A stretch of DNA of 51,330 nt, taken from an uncultured Bacteroidota bacterium. Its GTDB lineage: Bacteria; Bacteroidota; Bacteroidia; Chitinophagales; Chitinophagaceae. Positions 23,953 through 32,614 of this stretch are shown piece by piece. The stretch is from positions 1 to 51,330 of the forward strand of contig CAIRES010000045.1 of assembly GCA_903877645.1 (NCBI GenBank), given 5' to 3'. Position numbers and translations under genes: made by a program. The notes below the pieces were generated by a model. The model did no database searches and had not been told where the DNA came from. It saw only the letters and a list, made by a program, of their open reading frames with translations. How positions within the stretch are numbered: the first letter of the stretch is position 1; every line of letters begins with the position of its first letter.

Positions 23953-26217
23953 ATATTTTGTTTCGTAAATAATGGTTTGCTTCTCACTTTTTACTTTGTC
24001 GTATACCTCAAGAGCTTTTGCCCTGTTTTCAGGAAGCAGCAATTCCGGCAAGTTGACACCGGGCGCTAATTTTTTTCCGGCCACCTTGTAGTAAATATCC
24101 TGCATGTACAGATTCAGCGCCAGGACGTTGTAGTCTGTGTCTAATAGCAAATACAGGATCTCTGAATTATCAAATATTGATCTGAGGTTAGCTTCCGATC
24201 GCTCCAATTCATTGTAAACTTCCTTTTTCTCTGTGATATTTTCCATCTGTGAAACAAAGTACAGTGGTTGGCCATCGCCGCCCCTGACAATGGCCGCATT
24301 CAGATTTACCCAAACGTGGGAACCATTCTTATGGATATACCGTTTTTCAACCCGATAGAAGTCGGTGGCCCCGCTTAGTAACATGCCTACGTTTTCGACG
24401 GCCTGCGCAATGTGATCCGGGTGAGTGATGCCGAAAGTAGTGAGCAGCATAAGTTCTTTCTCCGGGTAACCCAGCATTTCGCAAAGCTCCTTGTTCACTT
24501 GCAGGAATTGCCCGTTTGGAGCAACCAGCGCCATACCTATCGCCGCATGTTCGAAAGAACTCCTGAAGTTAGCTTCTGATTTTGCAAGCTCTCTTTGCTT
24601 GGATGTTTTATTGAAGTAGACCTTGATGGTTTCTGCCAACGCCATGATGAGATCACGTTCTTCGCGCAGAAAAGGCCCTTCGTATTCAGTGGGCATTTCG
24701 GCCGTATAGATAACCTCCAAAGTCCCCTGCCTCCCATCATCGAGAATAAATGGTTCGGCCTGCGAAAAATCTGAAGGCCGGAAGTTACTTGTACAGTACT
24801 CCTGCCCTTCAAACATAATCCTTGCAGCACATACTTCAGGGTACTGCCACCCCGGAGGCAGTATATCCACTATTTTGCAAAATACCTCCCGGATGCTTTG
24901 CTGGTCATCCTTGAGGATCTCATTTGTGTAGTATATTGTCGTAAGTTCCTTCACCCTTTCCGCCAGTTGGTGCCGGGCCATAATTTTGTCGGTGATGTCG
25001 TGGTAATTGAGCACTATAGCACATACATTTTCATCGTGTAACAAATTCCTGTAGAAGCCTTCGATCCAAATGTAGTTGCCATTCTTGCTTTTTATCCGGT
25101 GTGTCAGATGAACGACCTTACCCGGCTCACTCATCAGGTCAAGGAATCCTTCAGAGGCCGGCATTCTTTCGTTGGGGTGGATAAGTTCAATGCCGTCCAG
25201 TTCCCGCATTTCCTCAAAAGAATACCCTAATATTTTTTCAACTGACGGCGTCTGGTACAAAACTTCTCCTTTTTCATTCAGTAAAACAATGGCATCAAAG
25301 CTTGCCTCCGTTATAGAACGGTAATATTTCTCCCTCGCGGATATCTCCCTGGTTTTGGCATCTATGATTTCTTTAAGTTGATATGGCTGCCTGATCCTGC
25401 GATAGGCGAACATTCCTGCAAATAAAGCAACAATGAGCGCGATCACGCACTCAACAACCGGGAAATCATTGCTTGGGGCAAGGGGGCTGTAAGCAACTGT
25501 CAATGTCCATTCACCTTCAGGTATCTGGGTTGAAACAGACATACCAGCCGGGCGCATATTTGTGAAATAATAACTGTCCGAATCGGCAACATTGGCCTTG
25601 TTCAGTTTATAAGAATATACCTGGTGGTTGCTGTCGGCTATATTTAGCGAGGCCAGTATAGTAGGCATTTTAGCTAACACCACGCTGAACCCGATCAATT
25701 TACCATTTGAGAACATCGGCACCTTTCCTAAAATCCCAACTCCGCCCTCTCTCAGTTTACGAGGGCCTGCAAAGTATATTTCGTTACGTTTTACCGCATA
25801 CCCGGCTTCTTTTTTTCTCGTGCTGTCTGCGAGTGTATTAAGCCCTATTGTGTTTTCGTGCCCTTCAAGCGGGTACACATGAGTAATCACCCCCTCATTG
25901 GTTATTTGTATTGCATCAACATATTTGTTGGCTACCATTAGTTGCCGTGCCACGCTATCAAAATTATACGAATCGCCATAGCTTTTGTGAATGACGGCGA
26001 GTGCGTTCGCGACCGTTATATTCGAATTCAATACTCCCCTGAATACATCTTTAACCCTGCCTAATTCCTGCTGGAGCTTGCCGCGTTTGTTTTCTTTTGC
26101 GAGAAGGTATTGCTGGTACACGAGATATTGCCCCATCAAAGAGACTATGATGAAAACAACAGATGAAATTATCAACGGCTCAATGATCCGTTTTTTCTGT
26201 TTTTGGAACATGCTCAA
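23644..26217 (-). CDS. CHASE/PAS multi-domain sensor protein lacking its output (kinase) domain
   Basis: This is an 857-residue frame. A membrane segment lies at about 14-34, then an extracytoplasmic CHASE-like domain (about 60-235, with YVDAIQITNEGVITHVYP), a second membrane segment (about 258-278), PAS 1 (about 300-410, ENGYIWIEGFYRN-like), a GAF-like region (about 420-545), PAS 2 (550-665) and PAS 3 (675-783, ending NSNVIGLCVSN). Family members go on to HisKA and HATPase domains. Here the remaining 74 residues are the complement of a lipoprotein gene and resemble nothing. No H-box or N/G-boxes exist. It is best read as a truncated histidine kinase gene; the sensor part might still be made. 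Confidence 0.7.
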   Translation of the reverse strand: MSMFQKQKKRIIEPLIISSVVFIIVSLMGQYLVYQQYLLAKENKRGKLQQELGRVKDVFRGVLNSNITVANALAVIHKSYGDSYNFDSVARQLMVANKYVDAIQITNEGVITHVYPLEGHENTIGLNTLADSTRKKEAGYAVKRNEIYFAGPRKLREGGVGILGKVPMFSNGKLIGFSVVLAKMPTILASLNIADSNHQVYSYKLNKANVADSDSYYFTNMRPAGMSVSTQIPEGEWTLTVAYSPLAPSNDFPVVECVIALIVALFAGMFAYRRIRQPYQLKEIIDAKTREISAREKYYRSITEASFDAIVLLNEKGEVLYQTPSVEKILGYSFEEMRELDGIELIHPNERMPASEGFLDLMSEPGKVVHLTHRIKSKNGNYIWIEGFYRNLLHDENVCAIVLNYHDITDKIMARHQLAERVKELTTIYYTNEILKDDQQSIREVFCKIVDILPPGWQYPEVCAARIMFEGQEYCTSNFRPSDFSQAEPFILDDGRQGTLEVIYTAEMPTEYEGPFLREERDLIMALAETIKVYFNKTSKQRELAKSEANFRSSFEHAAIGMALVAPNGQFLQVNKELCEMLGYPEKELMLLTTFGITHPDHIAQAVENVGMLLSGATDFYRVEKRYIHKNGSHVWVNLNAAIVRGGDGQPLYFVSQMENITEKKEVYNELERSEANLRSIFDNSEILYLLLDTDYNVLALNLYMQDIYYKVAGKKLAPGVNLPELLLPENRAKALEVYDKVKSEKQTIIYETKYLLGDQAKYFMVNVVPILANSNVIGLCVSNLYRRLVHFFNIFSIRRCMLRRSPGIQARKRRCTVGRKGDDEFESIGFSDMRFACSRKCNRVGTCNYMIGGNSK

Positions 26218-26425
26218 ACAATTATAGACAATTACTTTGATTGCACCACGTTAAATATAAGCAATTTTATACTGCTAACGTAAGACTAAATTGGCATTAG
26301 TGAAAAATCCAAAGTCTTGTCTTTTGAAGGTCGAACACCTATCAGACCTCCCGGATATAAAATAATAGTTTCAAAGAGTATGAGCACAACCGTCAGGCGC
26401 AAAGAATTATCCTTAACTTACAACA

Positions 26426-27052
26426 ATGAAGCTGCCTATCCTCATCTTATTAGCCTTTGCCGGTATTAACGTCGGCTATGCCCAATGCCCCTCTGATAAG
26501 CGGCAACTGGATATATCGGTAAGCTATGGGGTTATCTCCACCGACCAGGTATTTGGGGTGCCGAATGATAATGGCGCTAGTGTCAGCGGGCAGAAGACGC
26601 TAACTAACTCACCCGGATCACCGTCCGTTACCGTGCGGTATTTCTTCTTCAACCGGCTGGCGTTCGGGCTTACCTGTGGTTTTTTAAGCGAATCAGGTAA
26701 GTACACAGATCCCTATAATCCATTGTATACTCCGGGCACTTATACCAAACACACTACTGTCGCCGCATTCGAGGTCTATTACATTTATATGTTCAGGAAA
26801 TACATGGAGCTTTATACACTTGCAGGCATGGGGCCATCGTTCAGTAATATGAACATTGATGTAAACCAACCGGGCGGTAGCAGCAGTACTACTATACAAA
26901 CACAAAATGTAGTAAAGGTGCAATATACACCTATAGGCATAAGGTTCGGCGGCCGTCTTGGCGGGTTTGCAGAGTTGGGTATTGGGTATAAAGGAATGAT
27001 CAACGGCGGCATCTCCTACCGCTTCGGACCCGGCTGCTGGTGGAAGGAATGA
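26426..27052 (+). CDS. Outer-membrane beta-barrel-like protein
   Basis: This 208-residue protein has a Sec signal peptide (MKLPILILLAFAGINVGYAQ, cleavage after AQ-type site). Amphipathic strands ending in aromatic residues follow (VTVRYFFFNRLAFGLTCGFL, AAFEVYYIYMF, MELYTLAGMGPSFS, GFAELGIGYKGMINGGISYRFG), as in small OmpW/OMP_b-brl barrels. Its role is unknown. Its stop codon (27050-27052) directly abuts the stop of the convergent esterase gene (27053). Confidence 0.6.
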   Translation: MKLPILILLAFAGINVGYAQCPSDKRQLDISVSYGVISTDQVFGVPNDNGASVSGQKTLTNSPGSPSVTVRYFFFNRLAFGLTCGFLSESGKYTDPYNPLYTPGTYTKHTTVAAFEVYYIYMFRKYMELYTLAGMGPSFSNMNIDVNQPGGSSSTTIQTQNVVKVQYTPIGIRFGGRLGGFAELGIGYKGMINGGISYRFGPGCWWKE

Positions 27053-27889
27053 TCAGTTTTTGGGTTGTGGCATCAGCAGCTTGCCCAGCAATGCCTGTAC
27101 ATGTTTTGTACCCCCGAAACCATATATGAACCGGTGGCCGCCTTTTTCAGCAGTACCAAAATTCCAGCCTGTCGCTTCGCCTTTTTGCTGCTCATATATA
27201 CCTTGTACCTCGGCATAAGAAAACCCCTGGTCATCTTTTGCGTTCATGGTGTACAGCGGCTTCTCCTTAGTGATGTTGCTGAATTTCACAGCTTCGCCCG
27301 GTAGCTTTGGCATAGCCGAGAAAGCATAAAAGCCGGCAAACATATCGGGCTTATGATTGATGAACCAGAAAGTGGAGATACCACCCATGGATATACCTCC
27401 GAGGTACACCTTCTTCTGATCTACATGATAATTCACTTCTACCTGCTTCACTATGGATGCAATGTTCTCCAGCGCAGGTGCCTGGCTGGGCCACATCATG
27501 CCACGCCGCCCAAAGGGAAAAACCACAATGGCATGGTACATCTCTGCCACCGCAAATATCGGCTCATTAGCTATTGCGGGATCATTGTACTGAAAACTGT
27601 CTTTAGCCAGTATAGCGCCATGCAGGAACACAACAACCGAAGTGGGGACCGCAGGATTGTAAGAACGGGGTACGTACACGAGATACGGAACATCAACACT
27701 ACCTACCCTGCTGAAGTAAAGGGCATATCCATTCTCAGCCATAGCGTAGGAACCCTGGGCCGCATTGCTGTTTAACGCATTGTGCTTTATATCCTTCAGC
27801 CAGTTTTGGGCTTTTACATCGCCCTGAGCCCGGGCAGCTACAGACAGCAATACAAGACACAGTGATAACAATAATTTACAGCTACGCAT
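27053..27889 (-). CDS. Secreted alpha/beta-hydrolase (esterase/PHB-depolymerase-like)
   Basis: The start is taken at ATG 27889, which begins a good signal peptide (MRSCKLLLSLCLVLLSVAARAQ). The ATG at 27907 would add six residues. The nucleophile elbow GISMGG, the oxyanion-region VVVFLHGA and the late GGHRF (likely catalytic His) are the alpha/beta-hydrolase set. A late Asp (MNAKDDQGF) could complete the triad. It is probably a periplasmic carboxylesterase; the substrate is unknown. Confidence 0.75.
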   Translation of the reverse strand: MRSCKLLLSLCLVLLSVAARAQGDVKAQNWLKDIKHNALNSNAAQGSYAMAENGYALYFSRVGSVDVPYLVYVPRSYNPAVPTSVVVFLHGAILAKDSFQYNDPAIANEPIFAVAEMYHAIVVFPFGRRGMMWPSQAPALENIASIVKQVEVNYHVDQKKVYLGGISMGGISTFWFINHKPDMFAGFYAFSAMPKLPGEAVKFSNITKEKPLYTMNAKDDQGFSYAEVQGIYEQQKGEATGWNFGTAEKGGHRFIYGFGGTKHVQALLGKLLMPQPKN

Positions 27890-27923
27890 ATCAATAGAAT
27901 GAAACACTAAGGTAGCGAATAGT

Positions 27924-29102
27924 TTATTGTTCTGCTTTCACAAATTCGCGGTAATACTTGGCATTCTTTTTGGCCAGCGCGACACTCACCTCCATAATAT
28001 CCTTCTGCCATTGCTTTTTTTCGGCAAAAGCCATCAGCTCGTCGGCTGTAGATGAGCCCATGTGCCCGCTGCTGCGCAGGTGCGCATAAGCCATCAGCAC
28101 CCCCATCTCCCTGGTCACGGCACTGAAGATGCCGAGGTCATTACCAAAATCGCCTATAGACATCCTGTCGGCCATTAATTGCAGCTCCCGAACTACAAAC
28201 CACTTGTCATCCATCTTTATAGTAGTGGCAAATGCAGGGGAATTGAATTGCATCATACTGGCTGCCTTGTTTACCCGCTCCGCTTCATTCTTAAAACGCG
28301 GCTGCTTTGTATTCACCAGCCCTGTGTAACAGGATAGCCGAGCTTCTTTCACATCTATAAGGTAGTGTTTCCCTTTCTTTTTGCTATAGCACAATACACC
28401 ATAACGCTGCACACCCAGGCTGCCCGTGCCTGCTATGCGAATGGCGGCATCCTCAAATACCATGTGTTCCAACTTGCCGTTCTCCAGCAAGGGTGTCATG
28501 GCATGATACAGTTTTGATTTGGTCACATCGTCCAGCGCCATGAAATGCTCATTATCGGCCTTCAGCAGCAAAGCCCCTTTTTGTTTATAGGTGCGCTTGG
28601 CAATAAAGGCGGCCCGGTCAAAAGTATTGAGGTGCTCAAAGTATTTCTTGAATGTACCGTGCGCCACCTCCTCCTCCAGCATCAGGGCCTTGCCTTGTTG
28701 CAGCGTGGAGGTATATGCCTCCATAACGTCATGGAGCAGCTTGTGCAATCCTATGGCACCCGCCTTCATCTGGTCTGCGGCAATGATAACACTGGTGAGG
28801 AAACGGGCTACTTCGGTCTCCGGAGCAGCCAGCAGGGCATCATCAAAATCATTGAGGTCAAAATACACGATCCTGTTCTGTCCTTTATACGAGCCAAAAT
28901 TCTCAAAATGAAGATCGCCACATATCCACGATCTTACTTTGGGCTTGTGCCGGTATAGCTTGGCGAAGTCGGCTGCAAATAAGTGATTAGTACCCCTGTA
29001 AAACCTGAAGGGGCTTTCTTTCAGCGCATTCCACTTCAGCGCTTTCAATTCCGGCGATATGCCTGCATTATATTCATTGATCTTCCTGATAAAAGAGGCC
29101 AT
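27924..29102 (-). CDS. DUF2252 family protein
   Basis: This 392-residue protein has the family blocks SPFRFYRGTNHLFAADF, RSWICGDLHFENFGSY and VYFDLNDFDDA, which resemble the catalytic loop (GDLHxxNFG) and metal-binding motif (DxNDFD) of aminoglycoside-phosphotransferase-like kinases. RIAGTGSLGVQRYGVL and a late RVVREL-like segment fit DUF2252. The substrate is not known. It is cytoplasmic and lies in the same direction as the flanking genes. Confidence 0.85.
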   Translation of the reverse strand: MASFIRKINEYNAGISPELKALKWNALKESPFRFYRGTNHLFAADFAKLYRHKPKVRSWICGDLHFENFGSYKGQNRIVYFDLNDFDDALLAAPETEVARFLTSVIIAADQMKAGAIGLHKLLHDVMEAYTSTLQQGKALMLEEEVAHGTFKKYFEHLNTFDRAAFIAKRTYKQKGALLLKADNEHFMALDDVTKSKLYHAMTPLLENGKLEHMVFEDAAIRIAGTGSLGVQRYGVLCYSKKKGKHYLIDVKEARLSCYTGLVNTKQPRFKNEAERVNKAASMMQFNSPAFATTIKMDDKWFVVRELQLMADRMSIGDFGNDLGIFSAVTREMGVLMAYAHLRSSGHMGSSTADELMAFAEKKQWQKDIMEVSVALAKKNAKYYREFVKAEQ

Positions 29103-29187
29103 ACCCTATATATTTACTACCGAAAAGTACGGTTAATGATAGGCAATACCTGTTAATCCGGTATTATTTATTTGTGAAGATTGGCTG

Positions 29188-29637
29188 TTACTCGGCTTTT
29201 GTCCACTTAGTGGTGCGGCCCAGCAGCGAGAAGCCTACATAGCCCCGCACATCGAGCACATCGCCATCAAGAGTCATTTTGCAGCTATAGGTTTTGCCAT
29301 TGGTGGGGTCATATATCTTACCATCCTCATAGCCTTTCTCCCCGTCTTTCTTAAAACCTTTCAGTATCAGCAAGCCCATCACCGGGTCATTCTGCCTTGC
29401 TTTATCGGGGTTGTTGATATCGGTCTTTGGTTTGCCATCGCGGTTGGGCTCTTTGAGCCATACTATCTTGCCGTAAAACTTACCGTCTGTAGCCTTGTAT
29501 ACCTTTATCTTGGCCGTCTTTTCTTCATTAAACCAAAGATTGCGCTCCAGTTGATCTGTCTGCGCGAGTGCCATCGTTTTTGCGCCAAACATGATGGCGG
29601 CTATAAAGAGTAGGTGCAACAAATGTTTTGCGTGCAT
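29188..29637 (-). CDS. DUF2147 family secreted protein
   Basis: This 149-residue protein has a signal peptide (MHAKHLLHLLFIAAIMFGAK...ALAQ). The mature part has the family pattern WFNEEKTAKIKVYKATDGKFYGKIVWL, MGLLILKGFKKDG, GKIYDPTNGKTYSCKMTLDGD and LDVRGYVGFSLLGRTTKW. It is predicted to be a periplasmic beta-sandwich; its role is unknown. Confidence 0.88.
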   Translation of the reverse strand: MHAKHLLHLLFIAAIMFGAKTMALAQTDQLERNLWFNEEKTAKIKVYKATDGKFYGKIVWLKEPNRDGKPKTDINNPDKARQNDPVMGLLILKGFKKDGEKGYEDGKIYDPTNGKTYSCKMTLDGDVLDVRGYVGFSLLGRTTKWTKAE

Positions 29638-29658
29638 ACGATCCTGTTTTTAAACCTC

Positions 29659-30396
29659 TTACTGATTAGCATCATCTACCGAGCCCGCCCCGGATATTTC
29701 TTTTGATATTATGGGGTGCCCCTTGTAGTCTATACTGCCAGCGCCACTGATGCTCACATTCAGCTTTTGCGATGCTGTTACTTCACCGCTGCCGGCGCCA
29801 CTGATACTGGCAGTGGTTTCTATCGTTTGCAGCGGGAAGGCATCTATCTCCCCTGTTCCGCTCATTGCATAGCTGGCCTTCTTCACCGATCCGCCCTTCA
29901 CTTCTATATCAGCCGCCCCCGAAACATGCGAAGAGAAATTATCCACGTTCAGGTTATCAATAGTTACTGATGCCGCACCGGATATTTGAATGTCAAAGCT
30001 ATTGCCGGTAACATTGCCATGTATATCCGCATCCGGCGATCCGTTGAGTGTGATCCCTGTAATGGACGGCATAGTAATGTCTGCGGTCACGCCTTCTGCA
30101 TCTATCTCCCATGTTTCGTCCAGATCCGTTTTGAGAACGAGCTTATTACCTACTACAGTGGCGGTTAAATGTTTGATCACATTGGCGTATCCATTCAGCA
30201 CTACTGATGGAGTGGAACCCTCGGTCACTGTCACATTCACCTGCAGGTCTGCATCGCTCTGTACTGAGTTGAATGAACCAACGCTTCTGCTATCAGATGT
30301 TTTGCTTCCTTCGCCCTTCAGCACATTCCTCTTGCACGAAGAAAATGCCAGTATGGCTATGATCACTACAGCAGGTAAAAGAAATTTATTGTTCAT
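29659..30396 (-). CDS. Head GIN domain (DUF2807) lipoprotein
   Basis: This 245-residue protein has a lipoprotein-type signal ending AFSSC. The mature part is a beta-helix of GIN repeats: VGSFNSVQSDADLQVNVTVTEG, SITGITLNGSPDADIHGNV, DIQISGAASVTIDNL, SAMSGTGEIDAF-like and NVSISGAGSIDYKGHP. Such proteins are anchored in the envelope of Bacteroidota. The repeated SGAGS/SGAAS motifs mark successive turns. It lies 13 bases after the small membrane protein gene. Confidence 0.88.
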   Translation of the reverse strand: MNNKFLLPAVVIIAILAFSSCKRNVLKGEGSKTSDSRSVGSFNSVQSDADLQVNVTVTEGSTPSVVLNGYANVIKHLTATVVGNKLVLKTDLDETWEIDAEGVTADITMPSITGITLNGSPDADIHGNVTGNSFDIQISGAASVTIDNLNVDNFSSHVSGAADIEVKGGSVKKASYAMSGTGEIDAFPLQTIETTASISGAGSGEVTASQKLNVSISGAGSIDYKGHPIISKEISGAGSVDDANQ

Positions 30397-30409
30397 AAAT
30401 TTGATTGTA

Positions 30410-30643
30410 TCAGTGTTGTTTTAGAGACACTTCATTCTTGTTGTGTTTCCACCACACATACCCTAATGTACCCATAATGATCAGCGGCAACAAGGCAAGG
30501 TATATGATACCGCCATTCAGCCCTTTCGCACTCTTGCTATCCATACCCGCCGCTACCTTGGTACATACCGCGCACCCTTGCCCCCACGATGATGCATGTG
30601 CAGCAAGTATTATCAACCCCACAATAAGCAAACACTTTTTCAT
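30410..30643 (-). CDS. Small membrane protein with CxxC motif next to oxidase genes
   Basis: This 77-residue protein has a signal peptide (MKKCLLIVGLIILAAHASSWG), a short exposed segment with GCAVCTKVAAGMDSKSAKG, and one membrane helix (IIYLALLPLIIMGTLGYVWW) with a basic end. I do not recognise a named family. The exposed CxxC beside SCO1 and DUF420 suggests a role in oxidase assembly or metal handling (inference). Confidence 0.6.
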   Translation of the reverse strand: MKKCLLIVGLIILAAHASSWGQGCAVCTKVAAGMDSKSAKGLNGGIIYLALLPLIIMGTLGYVWWKHNKNEVSLKQH

Positions 30644-30679
30644 ATTCTAAAATTACCTGATTACAATCAATTTTCAAAA

Positions 30680-31240
30680 TCAGAGATGCGGCACATAGTA
30701 CGGGCTGATGAGCAAGTACACCACTACACCCGTTATACTCACATACAGCCACAGCGGCCAGGTATACCTCGCCAGCTTTTTATGGCGTGCATATTCACCG
30801 CTCAATGAACGATAAGCAGTATACAGGATGAATGGCAGTATAATAGTAGCCAGCGCTATGTGCGTAATGAGTATAAACAGGTACACATAAAACAGCCAGT
30901 CGTGCGGACCACCATACCTGGTCTCTGTAGCCAGTAGGTGGTGCGCTATATAAGAGAGCAGGAAGAGTACCGAAAGCACCATCGCCACCAGCATCAGTTT
31001 CTTATGCAGTTCATACTTACGGTTGCGCACGGCTATAAATGCCCATACCAGCAGTATAGACACAGCAGAATTGACGATGGCATTGAACAGCGCAAAGACA
31101 TGCACATTAAAGCCGAGGTTCAGCCCCGTAAGGAATTTTACATTTGCCAGGAAAGCAACAGCTACAAAGACCACCACCGACACGGTGATGATAAATATAT
31201 TGGCCTTCCTGTCGTTTTTTTGTAATACCGGTTTCAACAT
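30680..31240 (-). CDS. DUF420 membrane protein (CtaM-like cytochrome oxidase assembly factor)
   Basis: This 186-residue protein has about five membrane helices. Family histidines are visible as NVHVFALFNAIVN, HKKLMLVAMVLSVLFLLSYIAHH and FYVYLFILITHIALA. DUF420/CtaM proteins are needed for heme-copper oxidase activity in Firmicutes and sit in oxidase clusters in Bacteroidota. A 132-base spacer of AAATTCCAAATCAC-like repeats precedes it. Confidence 0.82.
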   Translation of the reverse strand: MLKPVLQKNDRKANIFIITVSVVVFVAVAFLANVKFLTGLNLGFNVHVFALFNAIVNSAVSILLVWAFIAVRNRKYELHKKLMLVAMVLSVLFLLSYIAHHLLATETRYGGPHDWLFYVYLFILITHIALATIILPFILYTAYRSLSGEYARHKKLARYTWPLWLYVSITGVVVYLLISPYYVPHL

Positions 31241-31246
31241 AAATAA

Positions 31247-31340
31247 TAAATTTTAAATTCCAAATAACAAGTTCCAAATCACAAATTCCAAATCACAAAT
31301 TCCAAATTCCAGTTCACAAATTCCAAATTCCAAATCATAA
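31247..31340. repeat. Degenerate AAATTCCAAATCACA tandem repeat
   Basis: About 90 bases of the SCO-DUF420 spacer are short degenerate units of CAAATTCCAAATCA type. A similar tract lies at 34056-34113 in the ctaB-subunit III spacer, and GGAATTTGG units (the complement) occur at 9382-9428. Confidence 0.6.
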
Positions 31341-31372
31341 AAAAACAAACGTCTCCTTATCAACCTATCAAC

Positions 31373-32089
31373 CTAGTTTTCGTGCTTTTTTTCGAGTGTC
31401 AGCAGCACTATATCATCTGCGCACTTGCGCACTTCAGTGTCATTGAGCCCGTCATAATAACCACGCACAATACGGTCTTTATCGAGCAGTACCAGTTGCT
31501 GGGTATGAATGAAGTCATCTGCACTGCCATCTCCGGGGCCTGTATCCATATGCAACTCATGGCGGGCGTAGTTATAGATGGTCTGCTTATTCCCTGTCAG
31601 GAACCACCACTTATCGTGATTGGCATTGAAGCGGTCGGCATAGGCCCGTAATACCTGGAAACTGTCGTAACCGGGATCTACAGTTATGGATATGAACTGC
31701 ACAATAGTATCCAGTTGCGCCTCCTTCTTAGGGTCTTTACGAAAGCTGGTTTGCAGCAGTTCCATGCTCTTGCTCATGCGCGGGCATATAGTAGGACAGC
31801 GGGTGAAGATGAAGTCGATGACCACCATCTTGCCCGCCAGGTCGGTGTTGAGCGATACCTTATGCCCCAGTTGATTGGTCAGCACAAGGTCACTTACATG
31901 GTGGTATACCGTATCCGCAACCGGCTTACCACCAGCCTGCACCGTACCGGTCTTTTCTATACCATAGTGGCCGGGCATCTTCACCACTCCTTTAGAGAGC
32001 TTGTTCACCACTAAATAGCAGAATAGCGGTACCAATAAGGCTACCGCTATTCCCAAAAAGAATTTATTGTTGGATCTTTTAGTACTCAT
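31373..32089 (-). CDS. SCO1/SenC copper chaperone
   Basis: This is a 238-residue protein from ATG 32089 (MSTKRSNNKFFLGIAVALLV). An upstream ATG at 32143 lies inside the previous gene. An N-terminal membrane anchor (about 10-28) is followed by a thioredoxin-fold domain with the copper ligands Cys98 and Cys102 (FTRCPTICP) and His195 (DFIHTQQLV). It delivers copper to the CuA site of subunit II. It overlaps the subunit IV gene by 11 bases. Confidence 0.9.
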   Translation of the reverse strand: MSTKRSNNKFFLGIAVALLVPLFCYLVVNKLSKGVVKMPGHYGIEKTGTVQAGGKPVADTVYHHVSDLVLTNQLGHKVSLNTDLAGKMVVIDFIFTRCPTICPRMSKSMELLQTSFRKDPKKEAQLDTIVQFISITVDPGYDSFQVLRAYADRFNANHDKWWFLTGNKQTIYNYARHELHMDTGPGDGSADDFIHTQQLVLLDKDRIVRGYYDGLNDTEVRKCADDIVLLTLEKKHEN

Positions 32090-32537
32090 TTGAATTGGCC
32101 GGGGCGCTTGTAGTAACGTGTTGACGTGCAGGAGACTCATCATTCATCCGCAGCCAGAAACCACCATCGGCAAGGAACGCGATGATGAACCAGATGAAGA
32201 GTACCAACGGTATGAGCACCGTTACTTTAAAACCTTTGAACTCGTCGCCAAGGTGCATGAACACCGCAACGATATAGCCGGCTTTAACGAGTGTAAGGGC
32301 GAGGAAAATGAAATTAGCTACCGGGCGCGACATTTTGTGACTGAACATCATACCCATCACCACCTCTACTATAGTGATAACGAGCAGGAACCAGAATATC
32401 TTCCAGATGCGGCCTACCTGCTTCTTGCTCTCTTCAGAGTTCACATCGGTATGATGCTGTAATACGCCTGAATAAAGTTTTGACTGATCGCCTTCGTATA
32501 AATGCTGAATGCTGTTTGGATTATGATGTCCGGACAT
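32079..32537 (-). CDS. Cytochrome c oxidase subunit IV (prokaryotic)
   Basis: This 152-residue protein has three membrane helices (IWKIFWFLLVITIVEVVMGM, FIFLALTLVKAGYIVAVFMHL, VLIPLVLFIWFIIAFLADGG), with the HLGDE turn after helix 2 typical of COX4_pro. It lies between the second subunit III gene and SCO1, as in other Bacteroidota oxidase clusters. Confidence 0.87.
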   Translation of the reverse strand: MSGHHNPNSIQHLYEGDQSKLYSGVLQHHTDVNSEESKKQVGRIWKIFWFLLVITIVEVVMGMMFSHKMSRPVANFIFLALTLVKAGYIVAVFMHLGDEFKGFKVTVLIPLVLFIWFIIAFLADGGFWLRMNDESPARQHVTTSAPANSNEY

Positions 32538-32614
32538 GTTGAATATTGTTGATGATGAATTTTTTAATTTTGCTACAATTTGTCTTTCGACTTTCTACTA
32601 CAGACTTTGTACTA

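Noticed and set aside
24537-24830. 97-residue minus-strand frame inside the sensor gene
   Set aside because: It is a different frame on the same strand within a clear PAS/GAF coding region.
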